From NCBI GenBank assembly GCA_026419775.2, contig JAOPGA020000489.1, forward strand, positions 48,074 to 112,073: a stretch of DNA of 64,000 nucleotides. Direction: 5' to 3'. This DNA is from Acrasis kona (taxonomy: Eukaryota > Heterolobosea > Eutetramitea > Acrasida > Acrasidae). A model generated the notes under the pieces. It was not told the origin of the DNA, did no database searches, and was given only the letters and a program-made list of their open reading frames with translations. Below are positions 1 to 12,399 of this stretch, in pieces; positions within the stretch are counted from its first letter, which is position 1; the number at the start of each line of letters is the position of its first letter. The position numbers were made by a program, and so were the translations under genes.

Positions 1-866
1 CTCATTCTTGCTTGTAGAAAGGGTGCTTTTAACACAGACGTAATAGATGGCCTTGTCCTTGGGTCCTTTTCCAACATTTTGGCGATTATATCCCTTAAAT
101 CCGAAGAATACCGGGAGCTTATCGGTGGATAGCTGCCCTTCAAAATTTTACCAACTAGTGCTTTCATACTAGCACCTTCGAACGCATGCTTGTGAGTCAC
201 CATTTCGTACAAAACACATCCTAAGGACCAGATGTCTGACTTGTTGTTATATGGCTTCTCTTGGCACAGTTCAGGACTCAAATAGTACGGAGTTCCAACT
301 AATGTTTTCGCGCACTCCATAGTGTTTTTCAAGACTCTTGCAATTCCAAAATCTCCCAACTTAATTGTGTTGTTTTTTGATATAAAGATGTTTTGTGTTT
401 TTAAATCTCTAAATTCAAGAAAAGTTAGAGACGATACAAATCTTCTTGTTACCTATGCAAGATTCTCTTATCATGTGTGTACTTGACTGCGAGTGCAATT
501 TGAATGAACCAATCGAGAATTTGCTAACATTTAGTTTGGTTAACACAAGAAACTCACCTCTTCTGGAAACAAGGCACCTTTTTGAAGTTTAATCTTTTCA
601 TATATGTCTCCACACTCTGCATACTCCATCACAATGTTTAACCTTCCCTCTGCGGTAAATGATGTGATGTACTGTACAATGTTTGGATGTTTAAGCCCAC
701 TAAGCACATTCACTTCATTCATTGCCTCTTGTTTTTCTCTATCACTCATAGATGTAATGTTAATCTGCTTCATAATGTATTGTTTTCCATCAGTTTTGTT
801 TTTTACAAGCACTGCTTGTCCAAAAGTCCCCTTTCCCACTACCTTTATTTTTTGGTAGTTATCCAT
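1..866 (-). CDS. NEK-family serine/threonine kinase, N-terminal part (runs off window)
   Basis: Protein kinase of the NIMA-related family, which acts in cell-cycle, centrosome and flagellar control by phosphorylating Ser/Thr. Three exons read on the minus strand: 558-866, 454-523 and 1-408, separated by introns of 34 and 45 bp (GTGAGT and GTAACA donors). The joined product begins [20 protein letters not shown] (glycine loop) and shows the lysine of YIMKQI, the HRDLKTQN catalytic loop, the LGDFGIARV magnesium loop and the GTPYYLSPE activation end. These features and the NEK-like [13 protein letters not shown] region support the family. The C-lobe reaches subdomain XI before position 1, so any C-terminal regulatory tail lies outside the window. 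The start ATG at 866 sits about 240 bp from the divergent glycosyltransferase start. Family assignment is firm; the specific NEK subtype is not determined. Confidence 0.9.
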
Positions 867-1102
867 GATGTATGAATGACTTCTGATAGAATTTATATTT
901 TAATTGAATAAGCGGTAACTACAGTTACATTCAGACAACTCGAATTTTGTAAAACATCTACATTCTGATGCAAGCAATATGTCTTGTTTATTAGCACAGT
1001 ATCAAATTAGAGCGCTAGTATCTGAAGTGACTTGTAGACCAACTGTTACTTTTCACTGTCAGACCATGATGTATTTTGCAAAATTTTGATTACAACAGTC
1101 CA

Positions 1103-2409
1103 ATGTCAAGAAGGAGGACCTTCCTCTTCTTTTTGACGGGATGCACCACAGTGGCAATGATGTTGTTTTATTTATTTATGATGACATCATTGATCGTATC
1201 AAGACCCTCGAGTACATCGTCTAATTTGATTCATAAAGAAAGTCCTTTAGAGTTGGAGCATAATGTAATTGCTGTGACTCTTGACAATAAAAAATCAAAA
1301 AAAGTACATACCAATACGAAAAAGAAAAAAACTTTTAATGAAGTGGCAGCTAAAACAAAAAGAGAAACAATTTTCGTTTCCATAGCCTCTTATAGAGATG
1401 CACATTGCCCTCAAACATTGTTTGATTTAGTTAAAAACGCAGAATTTATTGACAGAATTTATGTTGGAATCGTACAACAAAATGCGATAGTAGATCCAGA
1501 TTGTGTATCAATAAGCAATATTGACAACATGAGTGACACTACCGATTTGGAAAGGTTCGTAAGTTTTAGAAAGCACATCAAGGTGCTGCGAGTTTTGGAC
1601 ACTGTGAGTTTTCGAACTTTATTTTATGCATAATTAACACACTATAGCAAGCAAAGGGGCCTGTATGGGCTAGAGAAAAAATCACTTCACAGTTGTATGA
1701 TGGTCAAGATTTTGTTTTTCAAATCGACTCACATTCAAAGTTTGTTCCAAACTGGGACACCATACTCATTAATAATTACAAGCAACTACCAAAAAAATCT
1801 GTAATCACTCATTATCCCTCTGATTACGATCACAAAAGGAATGCATTTCCAAAGAATTGGGAAACTGACGTTGCCAGAATATGCACAGGTTTTTACAACG
1901 ATGATAAAATTCTACAACCAAAAGCAGCTGTTGAGAACAATGAAAAGCATGACCCTTTAAACAAGAGTTTATTTATAGCGGCTGGCATGGCGTTTTATCC
2001 GGGCGAAGCACACAAAGTAGTTCCACTAGATCCGCACCTACCTCACTTATTCCATGGAGAAGAATTGAGTTTTTCGATTCGCATGATCGCTCACGGATAC
2101 AGATTCTACTCACCAGCACACAACGTGGTGTTCCACTACTATTACAGAAAAAAGTTTCCAAAGTTTTGGGACACTGCCGAAAAGGATCCAAATTACAAAC
2201 GAGACAATAGACGATCCATACAACGCGTTCGATACATGCTGGGACTAATCAAAAAGAACAAGGTTGAGGAACCAGAAAAAACATTAATCGAAATGGACAA
2301 GTACGGAATCAATTGGAACGATCCCGAACAAGATGCCAACGTTAAGCAATACTATAAAGAGTTCCAAATAGACATGAGCAAGAAGAAGGTAGGAGATTTT
2401 TGTGTATAA
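1103..2409 (+). CDS. Type II membrane glycosyltransferase, GlcNAc (PF11397-like) family
   Basis: Probable Golgi glycosyltransferase that adds GlcNAc or a related sugar to protein. Exons 1103-1603 and 1648-2409 flank a 44-bp intron (GTGAGT...TATAG) and give about 420 residues. The chosen start is the first in-frame ATG; upstream in-frame codons are non-ATG. Residues about 8-33 are one hydrophobic helix after an SRRR stretch, the topology of a signal anchor, followed by a lysine-rich stem. The catalytic domain starts near FVSIASYRDAHCPQT. Across the splice it reads VLDTQAKGPVWARE then FQIDSHSKFVPNWD, the diagnostic DxH-type motif of this family. FHGEELSFSIRMIAHGYRFY is the acceptor-side motif. 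The match to the Skp1-GlcNAc-transferase-like family is from recalled motifs; the acceptor is unknown. The neighbour at 2424 is convergent with a 14-bp gap. Confidence 0.85.
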
Positions 2410-2423
2410 TTAAAAAACATTTT

Positions 2424-3933
<1,510 letters not shown>

Positions 3934-4082
3934 TGATCTTTTTGTTGTAATAATAATCTTGAATGTTCAACAAGATTTAACTTCAACCGCCTTTTCAACA
4001 CAACCAAGTACACCAAGCAAACACTATTATGAAACCACTTGATTGAAAACAAAAATCGATATTTTGTCGAATAACATTTTAT

Positions 4083-5126
4083 TTAACCCATCGCAATGTG
4101 CAAAACATAAACACAAATCAACATTACTATTACCACCAAATACGATTGATATCTTTGTAACACGGAAGGTCCATTTGACTTGTTTATTTTGAGTTTGGGC
4201 TCCACTCCCGGTAAACTTGTTTCATCATTCAATTGGTATCCTGCAAGAATTAACTTTTTGAATAAGTCAATAGTTTCTGTTCTTTGTTCCTCTTGAATAT
4301 GGGCGTCTATCCAGTAATTATCCGCCTCCAATGCCTTCGACATGATCTTCTCTACTTTTTTGTACTTTTTTGCGTGCTTCTCCCAATTCGATTTTGTAAC
4401 TGCAACAGCGTCGCAGCCAAGTTTGTGAGCCTGGGCCCAGTAAATTGCACTTGAGCGATAATGCTGAATTGGAAATGTCTTCATAAAATGTTCAACATGT
4501 TTCTCGAGGAGGATTGGTTGTTTGGTTTGTGATAGAGCCACACAATATTGGTATAGCCCATCAGCATATTTCGGGTATATGCTGATCAAGTTTTTCAACT
4601 TGTCACGGTATCGCTTCAAGTCTTTATCAATCTTATACTCTACCAAAATCATTTGATATTTTACAAATGGGGTGTTTGGTATCAATTTATCACATTCTTC
4701 TAAATGGTTATGACATAATTCAAGATGTTGGACAAGAGAGGACCCTCTCAACTCAGAGTCGGAAATGTCTTGCAAGTTATAAAAATAATTTACAATGTGA
4801 ACACCAAACTCATCTTCAGGATCGCTGTCTATTGATAAGACAAGATTTTTTAACATCTTGTGCTGATCTGCTGTTATATTAGAGTGTATATCAAGCGGAA
4901 ATCCTTCTGTTAATAAAAGTATTGCACCTATGTCTCTACATGGTTCGACAAGTGTGTGTAAACGGTCTTGGATGGTGATGTTAGTCAGGGAGTTATATGC
5001 TTTTTCGGATAAAGCATCCGCCTATGGGTTATGCTTGAGATTGTATTGGAGCCTTACTCTCTCGAAGATTTCTCCAATATCCGTACCCTTCAATTCATCA
5101 AGATTGGGTCTGAACCTTCCAAACAT
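4083..5126 (-). CDS. Alpha-helical, C-terminally membrane-anchored protein of unknown function
   Basis: I do not recognise this gene. Two exons, 5021-5058... in full 5058-5126 and 4083-5021, are joined across a 36-bp intron whose retention would introduce a TAG; the spliced product is 335 residues and starts MFGRFRPNLDELKGTD. The body is helical with regularly spaced tyrosine, alanine and leucine residues (for example KYADGLYQYCVALSQT, AIYWAQAHKLGCDAV, ALEADNYWIDAHI), like TPR/SEL1-type solenoids. The last ~20 residues (YLVVIVMLICVYVLHIA) form a single hydrophobic helix ending at MG, which suggests a tail-anchored protein of the ER or mitochondrial outer membrane facing the cytosol. Its start is only 32 bp from the divergent lipoate ligase start, so the two probably share a promoter. 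Confidence 0.8.
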
Positions 5127-5158
5127 TATTTGTAATTAGTAGACAACTTCAAAGAAAA
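5127..5158. promoter_or_regulatory. Compact bidirectional promoter between two divergent start codons
   Basis: Only 32 bp separate the ATG of the tail-anchored protein gene (minus) from that of the lipoate ligase (plus). Any 5' leaders and core promoters must lie in this spacer or inside the opposite gene. It is AT-rich (TATTTGTAATTAG) and no clear TATAAA is visible. Confidence 0.5.
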
Positions 5159-6271
5159 ATGAACAGAGTAAGAGCGTTTCTGCCACACTTCAATAAGAGG
5201 TATTATTCGGCTAGAAACCTTGGTATTATTAGAAGTAACTCCAACGATCCCTTCGTAAACCTTGCTACTGAGGATTACATTTTTAATGAGTGCGACCCAT
5301 CAAAACAGTACTTGTATCTATGGAGAAACGACAAGACAGTAGTAATTGGTAAGCATCAGAACCCTTACAAAGAGTGTCATCTATTACGTATGAATGAGGA
5401 TGGAGTCCATCTCACGAGAAGAAGGAGTGGTGGCGGTGCTGTATATCAAGATTTAGGCAATACTATTTTCACTTTTTTATCGCCAAAAGATCAGTATGAT
5501 AAATTCGTCAATTTTGACATTATAAAGAGATCCCTCCACAATGGGTTTGGCATCACTTCGGAATTGAGTGGAAGGAATGACCTTATCATAAGCTCAGAAA
5601 AGCATCCTGAATTCGCACAAAGAAAGATCTCTGGAAGTGCATTTAAAGTAGCCTCGGACAGAGCATTCCACCACGGTACACTTCTTGTCAATTTGGACAC
5701 AAATGCTTTGCAGAATTATCTCAATCCCCACAAACTAAAGTTACAAAGTAAAGGCGTTTCTAGTGTGACTTCTCGCGTGGTTAATCTACAGCAAATCAAC
5801 CCAAATGTATCTCATGAGCTTATTAACGAAGAAATGGTCAAGGCGTGGAAGCAAAAACACAGGGAGCTTAGTGGGTCTGATGTAAATGTTGAGATTATTG
5901 ATGTAGATACTCTCAGACATAATAAAAAATGGAAGCAATATCATGATGAACTTGTCGACTGGGATTGGCGCTTCGGTAAAACTCCAGAGTTTTCTAATCA
6001 ATTTGAGACAAGGTTTGATTGGGGTTTAGTTGATGTTTATCTTACGTCAGAAAATGGTGTTATTAAAAGTATAAAAATATTCAGCGACACTTTATTCCCT
6101 ATTATTGTTGAAAGTCTTGAGAGTGGTCTTGTTGGTGTAAAACTTGAAAAATCATATGTTGATGATGCTTCCAACCAGATCAAATCCAGTATATCAGAAG
6201 AACAACCCGAAAGAGAAACAGTCGTGAAATGTATTGACGACGTGTGTGATTTAATAAACAAAAACAATTAA
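5159..6271 (+). CDS. Mitochondrial lipoate-protein ligase (LplA/LIPT1 type)
   Basis: Attaches lipoate to the lipoyl domains of mitochondrial 2-oxoacid dehydrogenases and the glycine cleavage H protein. It is a single exon of 370 residues. The first ~20 residues (MNRVRAFLPHFNKRYYSARN) are basic and lack acidic residues, as in a mitochondrial presequence. The BPL/LplA catalytic fold follows: NLATEDYIF, YLYLWRNDKTVVIGKHQNPY, the glycine-rich RRRSGGGAVYQDLGNTIFTF, then RKISGSAFK with the lysine that contacts lipoyl-AMP, and HHGTLLVNLD. A C-terminal accessory domain of ~100 residues (GKTPEFS... EKSY) is present, as in bacterial LplA. That would allow full two-step ligase activity, although LIPT1 orthologues with the same architecture can be transferases only. 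The mature enzyme should act in the matrix. Confidence 0.92.
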   Translation: MNRVRAFLPHFNKRYYSARNLGIIRSNSNDPFVNLATEDYIFNECDPSKQYLYLWRNDKTVVIGKHQNPYKECHLLRMNEDGVHLTRRRSGGGAVYQDLGNTIFTFLSPKDQYDKFVNFDIIKRSLHNGFGITSELSGRNDLIISSEKHPEFAQRKISGSAFKVASDRAFHHGTLLVNLDTNALQNYLNPHKLKLQSKGVSSVTSRVVNLQQINPNVSHELINEEMVKAWKQKHRELSGSDVNVEIIDVDTLRHNKKWKQYHDELVDWDWRFGKTPEFSNQFETRFDWGLVDVYLTSENGVIKSIKIFSDTLFPIIVESLESGLVGVKLEKSYVDDASNQIKSSISEEQPERETVVKCIDDVCDLINKNN

Positions 6272-6316
6272 TTATTCACTTCTAATTTGATCTATACAAT
6301 ATTTGACAATCCAAGA

Positions 6317-6322
6317 CACGTG
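6317..6322. promoter_or_regulatory. CACGTG palindrome upstream of calreticulin
   Basis: CACGTG sits inside the near-palindrome GACACGTGTTC about 130 bp before the calreticulin ATG. bZIP factors of the unfolded-protein response bind ACGT-core elements in other eukaryotes, so this is a plausible ER-stress site. A 6-bp palindrome is expected by chance about once per 4 kb, so the evidence is weak. Confidence 0.25.
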
Positions 6323-6451
6323 TTCCCATCATTGATGTTATTGTAATGTGAGAAACAAATTATTGGCCCCGGAATTTACTCACGGATCTCAAAAAGACCA
6401 CCAGCGCGCAATATTTCCTTACATCTCTTGTGAAAAACAACCACATCAACA

Positions 6452-7816
6452 ATGTACAAGATTGTTTTATCGCTAGCGTTGGTAGTAGCACTGATCTTTG
6501 CCGTGAACGCAGAAGTGTACTACGAAGAAAACTTTGATTGTAAGTTTGATCATTCGTACCACCATGATACTGACCATATTCCCTCCTCCTCTTTCCCTTG
6601 ATCAATTTTTATTCGCATCACAATAGCAAACTGGCAAGATAGATGGACCGTAAGCAAGGCCAAATCTGACTATGGTGAATGGAAATGGACTGCCGGTGAA
6701 TACTATAGCGACGCCGATAACAAGGGTATCCAAGCTTCTCAAGACGCCCGCCACTACTCAATCTCATCCAAACTAGACAAGCCATTCTCAAACGAAGGAA
6801 AGACCCTAGTTCTTCAATACTCTGTAAAACACACACAAAACTTGGATTGCGGTGGAGCATACATTAAGGTGATCCCAGAAGGTCTTAACCAAGAAAAATT
6901 CGAAGGTGATTCAGCATACAACATCATGTTCGGACCTGATGTTTGCGGAAGCACAACTCGTCGCGTACACTTCATCTTCAACTACAAGGGACGCAACTTG
7001 TTATGGAAGAAGACTTTGGCCTGCGAGACCGACAGACTAACTCACGTATACACCGCCATCGTCCGCCCAGACAACACATACGAAGTCCAAATCGACGGTG
7101 TCAAGAAGGAGAGCGGTAACTTGGAAGACGACTGGGATTTCTTGCCAGCCAAGAGAATTGCCGATCCATCTCAAAGCAAGCCAGCCGATTGGGTTGACGA
7201 GAGAGAGATTGCCGACCCATCCGACGTCAAGCCAGAGGACTGGGATCTAGAGACCAAGACCATCGCCGATCCTGAAGCCAAGCAACCAGAAGACTGGTCA
7301 GAGGAGGAAGATGGTGCATGGGAGGCCCCACAAATCCCCAACCCAGCATACAAGGGAGAATGGTCAGCTCGTCAAATCCCCAACCCCGCATACAAGGGAG
7401 AGTGGAACGCAGACGAGATTGATAACCCAGAGTACAAGGCAGACGACAAATTGTACAAGTACGACAGCAACGCATTTGTTGGTTTCGAGATTTGGCAAGT
7501 CAAGGCCGGAACCATCTTCAACGACATTTTGTTGACCGACGATGTTGACAAGGCCAAGGAGGCTGCCCAACAAGTCTTGGAGGGTGCCAAGAAGGAGAAG
7601 GCCATGTTCGATAAGCAAGAAGCTGAAAAGCGTGAAGCCGAAGAAGCCGAGCGCAAGAAGGCCGAAGAAGAGAACAAGAAGAGAGAAGCCGAAGAGAAGG
7701 CAAAGAAGGACGCTGAAGATGCCGCCAAGGTCGATGATGATTTGGTCAAGGAGGCTGCTGATGCCCTAAAGGCTGAGTCTGATGCCTCTGAAAAGTCCGA
7801 ACACGACGAATTGTAA
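6452..7816 (+). CDS. CALR: Calreticulin, soluble ER lectin chaperone
   Basis: Ca2+-binding lectin chaperone that holds monoglucosylated glycoproteins in the ER lumen. Exon 1 (6452-6539) encodes a signal peptide, MYKIVLSLALVVALIFAVNA. An 87-bp intron follows, twice the length of the others in this window. Exon 2 is 6627-7816, for 425 residues in total. The lectin half includes QNLDCGGAYIKV, YNIMFGPDVCG and the two cysteines bounding it. The P-domain has three type 1 repeats of the IADPxxxKPxDW kind followed by three type 2 repeats of the IPNPAYKGEW kind. The C-terminus is a long Glu/Lys/Ala helix ending in HDEL, the retrieval signal. There is no transmembrane segment, so it is calreticulin rather than calnexin. 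The acidic tail is more lysine- and alanine-rich than the animal form. Confidence 0.96.
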
Positions 7817-7880
7817 ATGCAGATCTAATGAGTCATCAAACAAAACATTAAAATATTAAATTTATTAATTATACGCATTG

Positions 7881-8365
7881 TTATTCTTCTTGAAGAAGTA
7901 AGAGTGGGTTTTGTTTTTCTCTGCAGTATTCTCTTGTGATGATGCTGGCAAGCTGATCAGAAACAGCTTTACCATTTGCATTCGGGGGTTGAGGACAGTT
8001 AATTTGAGGGTTGGAACGTAATTTGTTTTGTTTCACAAAAGTCAAAAGTCTGACTCCTTCTCTTCTTGAGAAAATACTTGTAGGGTGGGTGTTTGAAGTG
8101 TATGCATTCAAGATTGTGTCCCTGTCAAAGTGTTGCTCTAAATTTGAAGGATCATTCATAATTCGATAAGCAAGGTTTTGTTCCAGTTGTTTTATATTTT
8201 TTTTATCACAATCCAGTAATCCTTCGTTTGGTTTAATGTAGCTGGTATAATTGGTATGGTTGATCTAGCGACTTACAAGTGGTTTAGGAGCGATCCACTT
8301 GTATTCAAGATGTACTGTTTTCGACCTTCTGATAAAAGGTAGGGATCCTCATTGACGTATTCCAT
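7881..8365 (-). CDS. Small protein of unknown function (about 149 residues)
   Basis: I do not recognise this gene. Exons 8277-8365 and 7881-8241 join in phase across a 35-bp intron (GTAAGT...ACCAG). The ATG at 8365 starts MEYVNEDPYLLSEGRK. An alternative start at 8451 with a further 35-bp intron would add 17 residues (MTHAVECQARPALLKY then C) but would overlap the MCM7 start on the other strand, so the shorter model is preferred. The C-terminal part (QHFDRDTILNAYTSNTH, GVRLLTFVKQNKLRSN, ITREYCREKQNPLLLLQEE) looks like a soluble helical domain with no recognisable motif. Start codons of this gene and MCM7 are 77 bp apart, so they probably share a promoter. Confidence 0.6.
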
Positions 8366-8442
8366 GCAATCTTTTTTGTAACATTGTCAACTAGCTGTTT
8401 GACACATTTTAAAAGCGCGGGACGAGCCTGACATTCAACAGC

Positions 8443-10795
8443 ATGAGTCATGGTGGGGACAAGAAGTATGATTATCTCAAAGAAACAGAGAACGCCCACA
8501 AGTTTCTCTCGAACTTTATGCAAAATGATGGATCATTTAAATATATGGATGTTTTGGTTCGTTATAATAATGCTGGGCTACATTAACATTTAAAAGAAAA
8601 AAGTCGTCAAGAATGAAGAAAGAATAATCGAAATATACTTGGACGATGTTGAAAATTACTTCAACAACGTGCACATGTGTGCATCGATAGAAAACAATAC
8701 GATGCGTTACGTCTCAATATTTAGCGATGCAATAGATCGCACAATCGACAAGGACACAACTTTATCAGAACTCTCAAAAGCATCCTCACAAGAGCCAGCA
8801 CAAAGGAGCTTATCGGTAGGCCCCAACGTATACGACGAATATCAAAGACATCGAACAGCCAATGATGATGAACCAATGCAAGATGAGTTTGCCTATCCAG
8901 ACGCAGGGGCACTTCAAGAAGCTCTCGATAAGCAACAACAAGCTAACACATTGCCCAAAACCCTCACGAGAAAATACGAAGTAAGTTTCGTGCTTCGGAA
9001 AAGAACACCATGCACACCCCTCAGAATGGTCAGAAGCAAACATTTAGGAAAATTAGTCATGGTGAGAGGTGTAGTCACAAGAGTCTCCGATGTCAAGTCG
9101 GAAATCAAAGTTTGCACCTATTTGTGTGATCGCTGCGGATTTGAAGTATATCAAGAAGTAGCAGGGAATAAAGTATTCATGCCCCTGTACTCATGTCCAA
9201 ACCCAACATGTCCAAAAAGCGTTCGTCTGCATCAACAGACCAGAGGATGTAAGTTCGTCAAGCTACAAGAATTAAAACTTCAAGAAATGACTGACGAAGT
9301 ACCCGTCGGTAACATTCCTCGTACCATGAGGGTGACCATAAGAGGAGAATTGACCAGAAGATGTTCACCTGGTGATGCCATCTATTTGACAGGTGCATAC
9401 CTTCCTGAACAATTACCAAATAACAGAAACGCTCGCATAGGTCCCGTCGCCCTTACGTACATGGAGGCCATGCATATCGAAAGGCACAAGCAACGGTACG
9501 AAGACTTGGCGGACTCTGATCAGCTCATCGAACGCATCAAGTACGATCTAGAAAACAACAATGAAATGTACACGAGGCTTGCCAAATCAATCGCACCAGA
9601 GATTTATGGACACGTGGACGTCAAGAGAGCGTTGCTGTGCATGTTGGTGGGAGGTGTGACCAAAGTACACATTGATGGCATTAGAGTGAGAGGAGACATT
9701 AATGTTTGTTTGATGGGAGATCCAGGAGTGGCCAAGTCACAATTACTACGATACATTAGCACTTTATCACCAAGAGGCATTTACACGACGGGAAAAGGAA
9801 GTAGTGGGGTCGGTCTCACAGCCGCAGTCATCAAAGAACCACTCACCAACGAATTAGTGCTAGAAGGAGGCGCATTGGTATTGGCCGATAATGGAACGTG
9901 TTGCATTGATGAGTTTGATAAAATGGATGAATATGACAGAACTGCATTACATGAGGTCATGGAACAACAGAGCGTAAGTATTGCAAAAGCAGGCATCACT
10001 ACCACTCTTAATGCCAGAGCAGCGGTATTGGCAGCAGCAAATCCTGCTTACGGAAGGTACAATCCACGAAAGAGTCCGACCGAAAATATCAATTTGCCAC
10101 CTGCTCTACTTTCGAGGTTCGATTTGATGTTCTTGTTGTTGGACAAACAAAACGATGATGCTGATGCAAAGTTGGCCCGTCACATTACTTTCGTACATCA
10201 AAACAGTCACGCGCCGTTGGTGAACGTTGACGACCAGAGCGAACAAGACCACGTGGATCAAGATTACCTTCGCTGTTACGTGGCGCTCGCCAAACAACAT
10301 TCACCTTTCATACCGGGTCACTTGGTTGATTTCGTGAGCGATCTTTACGTGAGGATGAGAGCAAACGACATTCGAAACAGTGGAGGAGGAGCGGGTAAGG
10401 AAGATTTTTCGGATCACACAAAAATGTACACCACACCCAGAACATTGTTGGCAATCCTTCGGTTGAGTCAGGCCCTTGCTAAAATTAGATTTTCTAATGT
10501 TGTGAATGAAGCTGATGTGAAGGAGGCCCAACGACTCATGGAGAGCAGTAGGATATCGCTGGAGGACGAAAGTGATAAGAGTCAAGTCAGGAAGGATCCG
10601 GTCACTGTAATTTATGATGTCATTAGGGATTGGAGTACCAGTACGGAAAGCATGGTGGTCAAGTTATCTGAAGTGATGAATTTGATATTGAGCAAGGGAG
10701 GTACGCCTAATGATGTGAAGAGGTGTTTGGATGAATATGAGGCGTTGAATATTTGGAGCGTCAATCAGGCAAAGACTGTTGTTACCTTCATTTGA
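8443..10795 (+). CDS. MCM7: DNA replication licensing helicase subunit MCM7
   Basis: Subunit of the MCM2-7 replicative helicase loaded at origins in G1. The first exon, 8443-8556, starts MSHGGDKKYDYLKETENA and is joined across a 40-bp intron (GTTCGT...AAAAG) to 8597-10795, for 770 residues. Without that short exon the gene would appear to lack an ATG. The N-terminal zinc finger is CDRCGFEVYQEV... ...CPNPTC. The AAA+ core has Walker A GDPGVAKSQ, Walker B CCIDEFDKMDE, sensor 1 ANPAYGRYNP and the arginine finger LLSRFDLMF. The MCM7-typical KYEVSFVLRKR and VPVGNIPRTM segments are present, and the C-terminal winged helix ends WSVNQAKTVVTFI. The residues needed for ATP hydrolysis are intact. The short, donor-like GTTCGT splice site is the only odd point. 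Confidence 0.96.
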
Positions 10796-10858
10796 TAAAA
10801 TTGTAATTTTTTCTTAAATGGGCAAAATTGATTTCTTTACAAATTTTATTGTTATCAT

Positions 10859-11635
10859 ATGGCCGTAGACCAGAAGCGAAGGGTACGTAGAGTGGGATTG
10901 TGCGTTTCGTGCGTATGCATTGGATTTGCTATTGCCACTGCTATTGCGGTCGGTATGTATTAGATTAGGAAATAATTGATTATTCTTTTAGGTGTAATTG
11001 GAATAACGACATCTCAGGCACCTACCGGATGCGCACAACCTATTAATGATATTATGCAAATAGGAAGCTATCAACTAATTGTTGACAGCTGGAGAAAATA
11101 CATCAAAGTTTATCATTATGGAAGAAATGAAACTGTGTTAGCCACATTGAAAAAAAGACAGTGGACAGTCCCTTACATTGTAAGTATTATTGTTATGCAT
11201 TTCACTTATACAGCAAAAAGTATGATTTGATGGATCCAAATGGGATAAGCAATAGTTACGTAACCTCTCAAACATTTCAACTAGGAGCTTCTTTGTCTTC
11301 ATTTGTAAGTTCCCTGACGAAAATTTACTAAAGTATAGGACTGTTCTGGAACGCCTATCGGTTACTCCATTCAAGCTGAGGTACTTTCTTTTCGTTGGAC
11401 CATCAAGGATACACAATCAAACATCATTGCTTATACTTCTCAGACAGGCTATGTCCCAGTTGTATATGATGTAGTGGATGCAAAAGATCCATCAATCAAA
11501 TATGCCACCCTAAGCAGAGGCGAACTTCCATGGACCGATTCTTGGAGATTAGAAGTTTTCAAACAACTTGGTTCGCTTGACATTAGGCAATATTACTTTA
11601 TAATGGCGGACACTTCATTTACTGGAATACATTAA
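10859..11635 (+). CDS. Single-pass membrane protein with LURP-one/tubby-like beta-barrel domain
   Basis: Four exons (10859-10952, 10992-11179, 11221-11304, 11339-11635) with introns of 39, 41 and 34 bp give 220 residues in one continuous frame. The N-terminus is strongly basic (DQKRRVRRVG) followed by a hydrophobic helix (LCVSCVCIGFAIATAIAVG), so it is either a signal anchor or an N-terminal palmitoylated membrane tether. The rest alternates beta strands: YQLIVDSWRKYIKVYHYG, YIYDLMDPNG, IQAEVLSFRWTIKDTQSN and DSWRLEVFKQ. This pattern resembles LURP-one-related (LOR) proteins and phospholipid scramblase relatives, where the signature is xxDxxGxx(V/I)... FRWTIKD. The match is to fold rather than to a named gene and the function is unknown. 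The second intron uses the downstream AG (CAAAAAG) because the nearer one breaks the frame. Confidence 0.65.
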
Positions 11636-11724
11636 AACTAGGTTATGTTCAACGCTTGTTTCTTTCGTGTCAACTTATTGTAACAAATCTTGTTTTGAAA
11701 AGTTTCAAAGTTTATTCAATATGT

Positions 11725-12399
11725 TTAAGCATAGTTGTAGGGTCCTCCTTTCTCAAGGGCGCGTTTGTATGCAGGTCTATTGTGTATTCTCTGTATGTAC
11801 GCACTGATGCTTGGTCTGTTTGACAAATCAACTCTGCTCGCACTGGCCTCTAAGGGGAAGCTCATTTGGAAGTCAGCTCCTGTCAGTTCGTCGCCAACAA
11901 ACCATTCTTTTGCATTTGCAAGGGAGGACTCAACAAAATCAAAGTGTGAATCAAGAGTTGGTTTGAGGTAATTGTTATCAACAGAGCCGACGATGCCATT
12001 AGAGATGGGCCTCACATACCATGGAGCCTGATGCTGTATTGTGGACATTATCAATTTAACAACAAGTGGTGTCATCAAAGAGCCTTCTGCGTAATGCATC
12101 CAATAGTTATATTGGTTTCTGAGAGCTTCATCTTGAGGTGGCTGGAATTTCCCAAACTTGTTAATGAGATATTCAATAATAACTGCCGATTCAGCGATCA
12201 CTGTATCGCCGTCAGTAATGACTGGAGATTTCCCTAAAGGATGAACCTGTTTTAACTCAGGTGGGGCCACACCATTGACGCGCTTGTAGATTTTCAATTC
12301 ATATTCGATCCCTAATTCCTCCAACAGCCAGAGAATTCTTTGAGAACGAGAATTGTTCAAATGGTGTAGTACGATACCCTTCTTGCCGGCTTCTGTCAT
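11725..12399 (-). CDS. Glutathione S-transferase
   Basis: Cytosolic GST of 224 residues, single exon. The N-terminal thioredoxin-like domain contains the catalytic region LNNSRSQRILWLLEELGIEY (Ser of NSRS is the likely glutathione-activating residue), VHPLGKSPVITDGD with the cis-proline, and ESAVIIEYLINKFG, which binds the gamma-glutamyl part. The all-helical C-terminal domain carries YWMHYAEGSLMTPLVVKLI and the N-capping motif region FVGDELTGADFQMSFPLEA. The overall form matches fungal/bacterial Gtt1-like GSTs. Typical roles are conjugation of electrophiles and peroxide detoxification; substrate cannot be predicted. Downstream it converges on the LURP-one-like gene with about 90 bp between stops. 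Confidence 0.92.
   Translation of the reverse strand: MTEAGKKGIVLHHLNNSRSQRILWLLEELGIEYELKIYKRVNGVAPPELKQVHPLGKSPVITDGDTVIAESAVIIEYLINKFGKFQPPQDEALRNQYNYWMHYAEGSLMTPLVVKLIMSTIQHQAPWYVRPISNGIVGSVDNNYLKPTLDSHFDFVESSLANAKEWFVGDELTGADFQMSFPLEASASRVDLSNRPSISAYIQRIHNRPAYKRALEKGGPYNYA

Noticed and set aside
8371-8451. A 15-codon upstream exon for the small gene at 7881-8365
   Set aside because: It is in phase via a 35-bp intron but its ATG would overlap the MCM7 start on the other strand; the shorter model needs fewer assumptions.
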